Source of the DNA: DAOTTX01 sp034437515 | GTDB lineage: Bacteria; Chloroflexota; Anaerolineae; Aggregatilineales; Phototrophicaceae | Assembly: GCA_034437515.1 (NCBI GenBank) | Contig: DAOTTX010000255.1 | Location: forward strand, 1-23,666 | DNA: 23,666 nucleotides | Direction: 5' to 3' | Shown here: positions 1 through 8,339 of the stretch, one piece after another | Numbering within the stretch: the stretch's first letter is position 1 | Layout of the letters: each line of letters opens with the position of its first letter | The notes under the pieces: generated by a model | Seen by the model: the letters and a program-made list of their open reading frames with translations, nothing else | Database searches by the model: none | Told to the model about the DNA's origin: nothing | Translations under genes and position numbers: made by a program

Positions 1-3000
1 GACACGGCGACCGTCGATGCAGGTAACAGCGTGGTCATCGATGTGCTGACCAACGACAGCGACGACATCGCGCTGGACACCGCCAGCGTAACCATCGGTG
101 CGACGACAGCAGCACAGGGTACGGCGACCGCCAACACTGATGGCACCATCACCTACGCCGCCGATGCCAGCGCGACCGGCACCGATACCTTCACCTACAC
201 GGTGGCGGATACGTCCGGTAACGTCTCGGCAGAAGCGACCGTTGAGGTGACCATCAACGCGATTGTGGTTGATACACCGCCTGTAGCCTACGATCAATCA
301 GTTGAAACCTTTGAAGAAATCCCGGTAGACATCGCACTGGCGACCAATCTGGTTGAAATCGGGCCGATGGTCAACAATGTCGAAAATCAGATGACCGTGT
401 TGGATGGTCTGGTGAGCGATACACAGTATCCGCGCTCCAACAACAACAACGGTTCTCTGCGGACTGAAGGCCCGTCCTCGTGGACGAGTGGTTTCTTCCC
501 TGGCATCATGTGGTATCTATATGAATATACAAGTGACCCGGCATGGCTGGCACGCGCTCAGGCGCAAACTGCCGGTCTGGAAGTCACGAAGAATAACACC
601 GGTACCCACGATGTCGGCTTCATTATGTACAACAGCTTCGGCAATGGCTTGCGTCTGAACGGTGAACCCACCAATGCAGACTATGAAGCTATTCTGCTGG
701 ACGCTGCCGCCTCACTAGCGACTCGTTACGACGATGACGTCGAGGCAATCCGATCCTGGAACTTCGGATCCTGGAACTACCCGGTCATCATCGACAACAT
801 GATGAACCTAGAACTCCTGATGTGGGCCAGCGAGAATGAACCGGACGCGACGACCGCACAACGCTATCGTGACATTGCGATCAACCACGCGCTAACCACC
901 ATCGACGCACACATCCGTGCGGATGGCGGCACCTATCATGTGGCTGATTTCGATGACGTCACCGGCGCGTTCCTGGGTGGCAGCACGCACCAGGGCTTCG
1001 CCGACGAATCCACATGGGCACGCGGTCAGGCCTGGGGCATCTATGGCTTCACCATGATGTATCGTGAAACAGGCGACACGCGCTTCCTGAATGCGGCTGT
1101 GACGCTCTCCGACTACATGCTGGTGAACCTACCCGCAGACGCAATCCCCTATTGGGATTACGACCTGCCCAGCACGACCGGTGAGCCGAAAGATAGCGCC
1201 GCAGCGACTATCGCGGCCTCGGCATTCATCGAGTTGAGCGGCTACAACGTCCCGAACGCGGCGGCCTACCTGGCGACCGCTCAGGAGATGCTGCAAGCAC
1301 TCACCGCGCCGGAATATCTAGCAGCACCGAACACCAACAACGGGTTCGTCCTGCTACAGGCGACGGGTAATAAACCGTCCAATTCCGAGGTTAACACTTC
1401 GCTAATCTATGCAGACTACTACTTCATCGAAGCCCTGCTGCGTCTGGAAGATGTCCAGGCTCAGAGTGTGCCGACCTACACGATCACCACGCAGCCGGAA
1501 CACGGCACGCTTAGCGGTGTGGCACCCGACCTGACTTATACCCCGGATACGGGCTACGTCGGTGCGGATAGCTTCACCTGGACGGTAACGGTGAACGGAC
1601 TGGTCTCCAACGAGGCAACCGTCAGCATCACCGTTGACGAAGTGCCGGTGATTACCGCGCTCTACCGCGAGGTATTCGATAACGCGACCAACAGCAACCA
1701 GGCTGCTTCCACAGTGGGTTGGGCGCTGTATGGTGACACCGATGCAACCGTGATCCTGCCTGTCGAAAGTGGCAGCCCGCAGGGTGGTGTGGGCAACGGC
1801 ACCGGCAACCCCACCGATCTGGACAACGTGATTGATGGATTGCCAGCCTCAACCACCAGCCAGACCAATGGCTATGTGTACATATTCACAAATGATATGC
1901 AGCAGTATCTCGCTATCACTGAAGAATACACGGTGGATCGCACGGATCTTGAGATCACAGAAATCTCCTGGTACCAGGGCCACAACAACAGCGATGCACA
2001 AGGCCGCGTAGCGGTTCGCATCGACGGTCAGTGGTACGTCACCACTCAGACCTTCAGCAACACAGCGGTCAGCTCTGCGAGCAACTTCAATGCGGAGGCC
2101 GTGCAGCAGGTCTTTACCTTCAGCACAGATGCCGCCGACTGGACGACACTAACGTTCGATCCGTCGAATACCATGGCTCTCGGCTCCCCGCTGAACGCAC
2201 CACTCCCGGCTGGTGATGTAGACGCCTTCGGTCTCTACACAGATGTGAGCAGCGGTCAACTAACGTTCCGCTTCGACACATTCGAGATCCAGGCGGAAAC
2301 CCGCACCGTAATCGTTCCGCCGGTCGCTAACAACGACCCGGTCAACACAGTCGCACCCGATGAAACAATCGTGATCGACGTGCTGGCGAACGACACCGCC
2401 GGTGACAACGCCATCGACCCGACGAGCGTCACCATCGTAGAGAACGTAGCTACGCTTGACCTGACGGTTGACGCGGCAACGGGTGCGGTCACAGTTGATG
2501 CGACCGGCCTCACCCCGGCGGCCTACACCTTCGACTACACCGTCGCAGATGTGAACGGCCTCGCCTCCAACGCCGCGACGGTAACCGTGATCGTCACGCA
2601 GCCGGTCGTGGAAGCACCGGTCATCACATCGATTGCGGCACAAGAGAACACCGAAGGCGACACGGGCGTCAGCCTGCAAGTCGAGGTGACCTCGCAGCCG
2701 AATGGTCAGTTCCTCTACACCGCCGTGAACCTGCCGGAAGGGTTGAGCATTGACCCGACCAACGGCCTCATCAGTGGTGATGTGGACTACCTCGAAGGTC
2801 ATGCAGACGAAACCTACGGTGTTATCATCACCGTGATGGACGTCGGCTCACCTTCCGTGAGTAACATGATCGCCTTCCAATGGACGATCCTCGACGCCAA
2901 CCGTGCGCCGACGGTCGTGAACCCCGGCAACCAGTTTGACACCGAAGGATCGGGCTTCTCCCTGGTGATCTTCGCCCAGGACGAAGACGACGACACGCTG

Positions 3001-6000
3001 ACTTACAGCATGACGGGACTGCCAATGGGCAGCATCGACGCCAACACCGGCATCATCAGCGGCACGTTTGACTATGACAGCGCCGGGACGTATCCGGTAA
3101 CAGTCACGGTCAGCGATGACGACGCCCAGGCACAAACGACGTTCACCTGGCAGGTATATAACACCAACCGCCCGCCGTTCGTCGTCACTGCGCTGAGCGC
3201 GATCAACGCCGCCGAAGGTGACGCGATCAACCTCAGCATCGCAGCCAACTTCGATGACCCCGACGGCAACACCCTGAGCTTCGCGGCGGCTGGTCTCCCG
3301 GCTGGCCTGAGCATCAGCCCCACCGGTACCATCAGCGGTACACTGGCGGATGACAGCGCGGGCAGTGGCAGCTTCATGGTACTGGTCAGCGATGACGGCA
3401 CGCCGAACATGAGCGTTTCCGCCATTGCCAACTACACCATCACAGAAACGGCAGATCCGAATACGGCTCCGGTGGTATTCGACATCAGCAACCGCAATAA
3501 CATCACGGGCGTGGCAATCACCGCGCTGACGATCAACGCCTACGATCTCGATAGTGATCCGCTGACCTACAGCGCCGACGGTCTGCCTACTGGCTTGACC
3601 CTCAGCGGCAACGTCATCAGCGGCACACCGACGACCGCAGGTACCTATAACGTAACCATCACGGTTAGCGACAACCTCGCCGATGATACGACTAACTTCG
3701 TCTGGACGATCCAGGACCCGGTGGTCGAGAATCAGGCACCAGTCGCTAATGCTGGCGCGGATCAAACGCAAGTGTCCGGCACCGATGTTGACTTCCAACT
3801 CACAGGCACCGGCACCGATAGCGACGGCACCATCGACGCTTACGAGTGGAGCGAGGGCGGTAACGTCCTGGGCACCAACGCGACGATTACCGTCACTGTG
3901 CAACCGGGGACTTCCCGCACTCTGGAACTGGTCGTCATCGACGACGACGGCGCACGCTCCGCACCGGATAGCGTCACGCTGACCGTCAACGCACCGGATA
4001 ACCAACTCCCGGTCGCCGATGCTGGCGCGGATCAAACACAAGTGTCCGGCACCGATGTTGACTTCCAACTCAACGGCACCGGCACCGATAGCGACGGCAC
4101 CATCGACGCTTACGAGTGGAGCGAGGGCGGTAACGTCCTGGGCACCAACGCGACCATTAACATCACCGTGCAACCGGGGACTTCCCGCACTCTGGAACTG
4201 GTCGTCATCGACGACGACGGCGCACGCTCCGCACCGGACAGCGTCACGCTGACCGTCAACGCACCGGATAACCAACTCCCGGTCGCCGATGCTGGCACCT
4301 ATGCCACGCAGCCTGACACCGACGGCGTCCCTGGTGAGACAATCACCCTGGACGGCAGCGCAAGCTCCGACAGCGACGGCACCATCGCCAGCTACGCCTG
4401 GACGGTCAACGGTACCGATAGCTACACCGGTATCGCACCGCTGGTCATACTTGGCGACGGCGCGAACACGATCCAACTGATCGTGACCGACGACGACGGC
4501 GCAGCCTCGGCTGTGGATACGACGAGCATCACGGTCGAAGCACCGCAGGTGGGTGAAGAAGTGGTCTATCGCATCAACGCGGGCCGCGACATCGACATCC
4601 AGCACAACGGTGTGACCTGGTTCGCGGATACACTGTTCAGCGGCGGCAAGTACTCCTACCTGCCGAACGACATCAGCAACTCCGACAACGCGATGTACGA
4701 GAGCGAACGCAGCGCGGGTGGCGGTGGCTTTAGCTACAGCCTGCCGGTTGACCCTGGTGTCTACACGGTGCGCCTGCACTTCTCGGAAATCTGGTTCGTC
4801 GGTGGGCCGGGACGTGGTGGCCTGGGTGACGGCGGCGAGCGTGTATTCGACGTCTTGCTTGAAGGCCAGACCGTGCTCGACAACTACGACATCATCCTGG
4901 CAGCGGGTGGCCCGCTGACGGCAGTGACCGAGACGTTCGTGAACGTCGAAATCACTGATGGTGCGATCAACCTGAACTTCCCGCCGGCGGTTGCTAACAA
5001 CCCCAGCGTGGCAGGCATCGAGGTAATCCGCACCGGTGACGTCGTAATCGGAAACCAGACACCGACGGCAAGCATCAGCAACGCCACATCACAGCCGGAT
5101 ACCGACGGCCTCGCCGGTGAGACGGTCACACTGGACGGCAGCGCAAGCTCCGACAGTGATGGCACCATCAACAGCTACGCCTGGACGGTCAACGGCACCG
5201 ACAGCTACACCGGTGTTGCACCACTCGCCACCCTCAACGATGGCGCGAACACGATCCAACTGATCGTGACCGACGACGACGGCGCAGACTCCGCACCGGC
5301 AACCATGACCATCATCGTGGATGCACCGGCTGTGGCGACCTGCGGTGGCCTGACACAAGAAGCAGAAGCCGCTGAACTCAGCGGCGGCATGACGATTGTC
5401 AACGATGCACTCGCCAGTGGTGGGCAGTACGTCACCACACCGGAGGAAATCGGCGACAACTACAACGGCCCCAATGCAGACAACGTCACGTTCTGTGTGG
5501 ACGTTCCGCAGGCCGGTAACTACCAACTCCGGGCGTTCGTCTGGGGTATGGATGCCACCAGTGACTCCTTCTGGGTCGAACTCGGTGGCCTGACCAACCT
5601 CTACGATCTGCCTTCACCGCAGACCTTCAACGATGACTGGGTGAGCAACCGCAACGGGGATGACCCGGTCGTGGTGAGCCTGCCAGCAGGTGAGACGGAA
5701 ATCGTGTTCAGCCTGCGTGAAGACGCCTCGCGCCTCGACAAGATCGAACTGGTACTGGTTGGTGGGCAAGGCCCCACCAATCAGGCACCGTCCGTGAGTG
5801 CGGTCGCCAGCAACCTGAACAGCACCCAGGGCGAAACCCTGAACAACGTGTCGGTGGTCATCGCCACTGACCCCGACGGTCTGGTCGTGAACTACAGCGC
5901 GACCGGCCTCCCCACCGGGCTGACGATGGACGCCAACACCGGCCTCGTCAGCGGCACGCCGACCGTGATTGATACCTTCAACGTGGTCGTCACCGTGACG

Positions 6001-7344
6001 GACAACGGCAGCCCGGCAGAAACGGCGTCAACACAGCCGTTCAACTGGGTGATCGAAGCGGCTCCGCTGGAGAACGTCGCCCCGACTGTGACCGCTATCA
6101 GCGATCAGGTCGGGACGGTCGGCGGTGTGGTGACCGATCTGCAAGTGGTCACCGCCAATGACAGCGATGGTCAGATCGCCAGCTACAGCGCGGTCGGTCT
6201 GCCCGATGGCCTGACGATGGACACCAACACCGGCCTCGTCAGCGGTACCTACAGCACAGCGGGTGCCTTCAATGTGACGGTCACCGTCACAGACGACGGC
6301 AGCCCGGTCGAGACGGCGTTGGCAACGTTCAACTGGAGCGTGAGCGCCGCCAACCAACCGCCGACGATGGACGCGATCAGCGATGTGAACGCCATCGAAG
6401 GACAGGCGATCACCGCCATCACCCTGAGCGGCACGGATGACGGCAGCATCACCGGCTTCACCGTCAGCGGCCTACCGGCTGGTCTGACGCACAGCAGTGG
6501 TGTCATCAGCGGGACGCCGCAACCCGGCACCGCCGCCAACAGCCCTTACACGGTCAGTGTGGTAGCGACCGACGACGGCGGCTTGCAAAGCGCCCCGGCA
6601 ACCTTCCAGATCACCGTGAGTGAGCCGGTCGTGCAGACACAACCCCCGGTCGCTGATGCCGGTGCGGACTTCACCCTGGGTGCGGTCAGCTTCGGCAACC
6701 GTGAGGTCACCCTCGACGGCAGCGCCAGCATCGACCCCGACGGCGGCACCCTGACCTACGCCTGGGACGTCCCCGGTGTGGGTACCAGCACCGACGTCAT
6801 GCCGACCTTCACACTCCCCGTAGGTGACTACAGCGCCACGCTGACCGTCACCGACGACGAAAACGAAACGGCAGTCGCAACGGTGAACTTCAGTGTGGTT
6901 CACGTCATCGCACAGGAACAAATCCCGGCGGCGAGTGGCGCGACCTATCTGCGTGGTTACACCGAACTGGACGGCACACCGGTCTTCATGGATCGTCCGT
7001 ACAACTTCACCGCAGTGGCGAATGGCTTTACCGGTACGGAGTTGATCCGCACGGGTAACAATGACAAGCAGCTCACGGGTGATAACTTCTTCACCTTTGA
7101 CCTGAACGTCGAGGCGACGGTGTACGTGCTGTTCGACCCGCGCCATGCGGATAACCCGCCGGCGTGGATGTCCGACTGGACGAACACCGGTATCACCTTC
7201 GAAACCACAGACGGTGAACCGCAAGGGCTAGGGCGCATCGCCTTCAGCCAAACCTTCCCGGCAGGGTCGGTGACGCTGGGCGCGAACGAAGGCCCCGGCA
7301 TCCAGTCCACGATGTATAGTGTGATCGTGGTTCCGAACAACTAA
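1..7344 (+). CDS. Giant secreted multidomain protein with GH88 unsaturated glucuronyl hydrolase domain, 5'-partial
   Basis: The frame is open from base 1, so the true start and signal peptide lie upstream; 2447 codons are visible. Order by nucleotide: Ig/cadherin-like repeat (1-270); first half of another (277-348); GH88 catalytic domain (about 349-1467); second half of that Ig domain (1474-1641); uncharacterised jelly-roll-like domain (1648-2310); Ig-like (2317-2610); four He_PIG-type repeats (2620-3720); three PKD-like repeats (3730-4550); malectin/CBM57-like (4561-5040); PKD-like (5056-5330); CBM6/35-like (5341-5770); three He_PIG repeats (5780-6640); PKD (6643-6920); C-terminal beta domain (6922-7344). 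GH88 signs are WTSGFFPG, HDVGF, IIDNMMN and WARGQAWG. The Asp codons at 610 and 793 are 61 apart, as in Bacillus UGL (D88, D149). GH88 removes the unsaturated uronic acid left by polysaccharide lyases, so the role is extracellular breakdown of acidic polysaccharides. No membrane anchor at the C-terminus. Confidence 0.9.
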   Translation, partial: DTATVDAGNSVVIDVLTNDSDDIALDTASVTIGATTAAQGTATANTDGTITYAADASATGTDTFTYTVADTSGNVSAEATVEVTINAIVVDTPPVAYDQSVETFEEIPVDIALATNLVEIGPMVNNVENQMTVLDGLVSDTQYPRSNNNNGSLRTEGPSSWTSGFFPGIMWYLYEYTSDPAWLARAQAQTAGLEVTKNNTGTHDVGFIMYNSFGNGLRLNGEPTNADYEAILLDAAASLATRYDDDVEAIRSWNFGSWNYPVIIDNMMNLELLMWASENEPDATTAQRYRDIAINHALTTIDAHIRADGGTYHVADFDDVTGAFLGGSTHQGFADESTWARGQAWGIYGFTMMYRETGDTRFLNAAVTLSDYMLVNLPADAIPYWDYDLPSTTGEPKDSAAATIAASAFIELSGYNVPNAAAYLATAQEMLQALTAPEYLAAPNTNNGFVLLQATGNKPSNSEVNTSLIYADYYFIEALLRLEDVQAQSVPTYTITTQPEHGTLSGVAPDLTYTPDTGYVGADSFTWTVTVNGLVSNEATVSITVDEVPVITALYREVFDNATNSNQAASTVGWALYGDTDATVILPVESGSPQGGVGNGTGNPTDLDNVIDGLPASTTSQTNGYVYIFTNDMQQYLAITEEYTVDRTDLEITEISWYQGHNNSDAQGRVAVRIDGQWYVTTQTFSNTAVSSASNFNAEAVQQVFTFSTDAADWTTLTFDPSNTMALGSPLNAPLPAGDVDAFGLYTDVSSGQLTFRFDTFEIQAETRTVIVPPVANNDPVNTVAPDETIVIDVLANDTAGDNAIDPTSVTIVENVATLDLTVDAATGAVTVDATGLTPAAYTFDYTVADVNGLASNAATVTVIVTQPVVEAPVITSIAAQENTEGDTGVSLQVEVTSQPNGQFLYTAVNLPEGLSIDPTNGLISGDVDYLEGHADETYGVIITVMDVGSPSVSNMIAFQWTILDANRAPTVVNPGNQFDTEGSGFSLVIFAQDEDDDTLTYSMTGLPMGSIDANTGIISGTFDYDSAGTYPVTVTVSDDDAQAQTTFTWQVYNTNRPPFVVTALSAINAAEGDAINLSIAANFDDPDGNTLSFAAAGLPAGLSISPTGTISGTLADDSAGSGSFMVLVSDDGTPNMSVSAIANYTITETADPNTAPVVFDISNRNNITGVAITALTINAYDLDSDPLTYSADGLPTGLTLSGNVISGTPTTAGTYNVTITVSDNLADDTTNFVWTIQDPVVENQAPVANAGADQTQVSGTDVDFQLTGTGTDSDGTIDAYEWSEGGNVLGTNATITVTVQPGTSRTLELVVIDDDGARSAPDSVTLTVNAPDNQLPVADAGADQTQVSGTDVDFQLNGTGTDSDGTIDAYEWSEGGNVLGTNATINITVQPGTSRTLELVVIDDDGARSAPDSVTLTVNAPDNQLPVADAGTYATQPDTDGVPGETITLDGSASSDSDGTIASYAWTVNGTDSYTGIAPLVILGDGANTIQLIVTDDDGAASAVDTTSITVEAPQVGEEVVYRINAGRDIDIQHNGVTWFADTLFSGGKYSYLPNDISNSDNAMYESERSAGGGGFSYSLPVDPGVYTVRLHFSEIWFVGGPGRGGLGDGGERVFDVLLEGQTVLDNYDIILAAGGPLTAVTETFVNVEITDGAINLNFPPAVANNPSVAGIEVIRTGDVVIGNQTPTASISNATSQPDTDGLAGETVTLDGSASSDSDGTINSYAWTVNGTDSYTGVAPLATLNDGANTIQLIVTDDDGADSAPATMTIIVDAPAVATCGGLTQEAEAAELSGGMTIVNDALASGGQYVTTPEEIGDNYNGPNADNVTFCVDVPQAGNYQLRAFVWGMDATSDSFWVELGGLTNLYDLPSPQTFNDDWVSNRNGDDPVVVSLPAGETEIVFSLREDASRLDKIELVLVGGQGPTNQAPSVSAVASNLNSTQGETLNNVSVVIATDPDGLVVNYSATGLPTGLTMDANTGLVSGTPTVIDTFNVVVTVTDNGSPAETASTQPFNWVIEAAPLENVAPTVTAISDQVGTVGGVVTDLQVVTANDSDGQIASYSAVGLPDGLTMDTNTGLVSGTYSTAGAFNVTVTVTDDGSPVETALATFNWSVSAANQPPTMDAISDVNAIEGQAITAITLSGTDDGSITGFTVSGLPAGLTHSSGVISGTPQPGTAANSPYTVSVVATDDGGLQSAPATFQITVSEPVVQTQPPVADAGADFTLGAVSFGNREVTLDGSASIDPDGGTLTYAWDVPGVGTSTDVMPTFTLPVGDYSATLTVTDDENETAVATVNFSVVHVIAQEQIPAASGATYLRGYTELDGTPVFMDRPYNFTAVANGFTGTELIRTGNNDKQLTGDNFFTFDLNVEATVYVLFDPRHADNPPAWMSDWTNTGITFETTDGEPQGLGRIAFSQTFPAGSVTLGANEGPGIQSTMYSVIVVPNN
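349..1467 (+). other. GH88 catalytic domain, about 373 residues, complete
   Basis: Domain entry inside the giant CDS. The length matches free-standing unsaturated glucuronyl hydrolases (about 375 aa). Both catalytic-type aspartates are present (codons at 610 and 793), as are the conserved aromatic stretches after QGFADES and the PYWDYD stretch near 1150. It looks catalytically intact. The exact sugar (chondroitin, hyaluronan, heparin, ulvan or gellan type) cannot be told from the sequence. Confidence 0.85.
3751..4290 (+). repeat. Tandem 270-bp repeat, two units, encoding 90-aa PKD-like modules
   Basis: Units 3751-4020 and 4021-4290 align without gaps. By eye I count 8 mismatches in 270 bases (about 97% identity), and unit 1 bases 3901-3960 are identical to unit 2 bases 4171-4230. 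Each unit codes for one Ig/PKD module starting at AGADQTQVSGTD. The other modules of the protein are far more diverged, so this is a recent duplication or a gene-converted pair. Confidence 0.95.
4309..4503 (+). repeat. PKD module copy A, flanking the malectin domain on the left
   Basis: Aligns without gaps, offset 783, to copy B at 5092-5286. Both encode QPDTDG, GSASSDSDGTI, YAWTVNGTDSYTG and IQLIVTDDDGA. The malectin-like domain lies between the two copies. Confidence 0.85.
5092..5286 (+). repeat. PKD module copy B, flanking the malectin domain on the right
   Basis: Partner of 4309-4503 (see there). Long identical nucleotide runs, for example across the AWTVNG codons, indicate a fairly recent duplication that spans or brackets the malectin module. 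Confidence 0.85.
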
Positions 7345-7386
7345 GACGGTTGATCGTGGGATGCGCCAGTACGCCGGTGCATCCTG

Positions 7387-7392
7387 TATAAT
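7387..7392 (+). promoter_or_regulatory. Consensus -10 box (TATAAT) upstream of the lipoprotein gene
   Basis: A perfect TATAAT lies 43 bases after the stop of the giant gene. No good -35 is seen at 16-18 bp (CGCCAG at 7364-7369). A start near 7399 would put the 7409-7437 hairpin at the very 5' end of the lipoprotein mRNA. Confidence 0.4.
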
Positions 7393-7408
7393 CAAAGTAT
7401 GGAAGACA

Positions 7409-7441
7409 TTCAGAGCAACACAGGCTGTTGCTCTGAATTTT
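7409..7441 (+). terminator. Perfect 11-bp hairpin followed by TTTT: terminator or 5' leader hairpin
   Basis: The arm TTCAGAGCAAC (7409-7419) pairs fully with GTTGCTCTGAA (7427-7437) across a 7-base loop, followed by TTTTG. It fits an intrinsic terminator for the giant gene. The U tract is short and it sits between a TATAAT and the next gene's ribosome site, so it could also act as an attenuator or mRNA-stabilising 5' structure. Confidence 0.6.
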
Positions 7442-7461
7442 GTATATAAGGAGAATAATCG

Positions 7462-8334
7462 ATGCGATTTCCTACGTTAATCTTGATCTTTTTGCTCTGC
7501 TTTACACTGGTCGCATGCGCTAGCGATGACGATAACGACAACGGGGCTGCCGACGCCGACGTGACGACCGAAGCCGACGTCACCGAAGCCACCGCCGAAG
7601 TGACCGAGGAACCCGCGCCAACCAGCCTCGACGCTGAGTTTGCCGGGCCGGTCAACGGGCAGCTCTATATGTTTAACGGCAACGCCGGGGATGTCGTCAC
7701 ACTCACCATGCGCGGCAACAGCGCCGACCTCGACCCCTACATAACCTTGTTCGCACCGGATGGCGCTGTCTATGCCTCCGACGATAACAGCCTGGGCGAG
7801 GGTGTCGGCGCGGCTTTGAATGACTACGAACTCCCCGAAGACGGCACCTATCTACTGCTGGCGACCAGCTTACGCGGCATCGGCGAACCACCTGTGATCC
7901 CCGATGGCGCGGACGAACCCAACCCACAAGCCTATACGATTGGCTGGCAAGGCGTGGACGTGGTCGAGCCGTTCGCGCTGGATTCGGTCGATCTGACACT
8001 TACAGATGTGCCCCTCGGCACACGCTTTGAAACCACCACTGATCCGGCACAGCCGTTGAACTTCGTGCAGATAGAAGCAACCGAGGCCGAGACAATGTTC
8101 GACATCAGCACAGCAGGTGAGGGCTTCGCCGCCGATACGCTGATCCACGTTTATAACACGGCAGGGGAACGTGTCGCCGTCCGCGATGACGTAGCGGAAA
8201 GCCGACAGGCGAGCCTGACCTTTGAAGCACCCGACGCCGGAGACTACATCGTGCTAATTTCGGTTTACAACGCCTTTGCGGTTAGTTTACCCGTCCCTGA
8301 AGATGTCCCCTACAGCTTCGTGATAGAGCAGTAG
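7462..8334 (+). CDS. Lipoprotein with two PPC-like (pre-peptidase C-terminal) beta domains
   Basis: 290 aa. The N-terminus is a lipoprotein signal: hydrophobic residues 5-17 and a lipobox LVAC with Cys19. A short Asp/Glu/Thr-rich linker follows (20-55). Residues about 57-140 match the PPC domain pattern: GPVNGQLYMFNG, then DLDPYITLFAPDG, then DDNS and a GTYLLLATS strand. Residues about 180-285 repeat the layout more weakly (IHVYNTAGERVAVRDD, AGDYIVLISVYN). PPC domains are beta-sandwiches on secreted proteins, usually without catalysis; no enzyme domain is present. The ATG at 7462 is preceded by AAGGAG at 7448-7453, 8 bases away. It ends 5 bases before the convergent acyl-CoA synthetase gene. 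Probably a membrane-anchored surface protein. Confidence 0.85.
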   Translation: MRFPTLILIFLLCFTLVACASDDDNDNGAADADVTTEADVTEATAEVTEEPAPTSLDAEFAGPVNGQLYMFNGNAGDVVTLTMRGNSADLDPYITLFAPDGAVYASDDNSLGEGVGAALNDYELPEDGTYLLLATSLRGIGEPPVIPDGADEPNPQAYTIGWQGVDVVEPFALDSVDLTLTDVPLGTRFETTTDPAQPLNFVQIEATEAETMFDISTAGEGFAADTLIHVYNTAGERVAVRDDVAESRQASLTFEAPDAGDYIVLISVYNAFAVSLPVPEDVPYSFVIEQ

Positions 8335-8339
8335 TGACC

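Noticed and set aside
2848..4779. 643-codon open frame on the minus strand inside the giant gene
   Set aside because: The plus strand encodes clear Ig/PKD domains here; the antisense frame has Arg/Val/Asp-rich sequence caused by the codon bias of repeated modules and no domain of its own.
6472..7224. 250-codon minus-strand frame
   Set aside because: Antisense to the He_PIG/PKD/C-terminal part of the giant protein, composition typical of a shadow frame.
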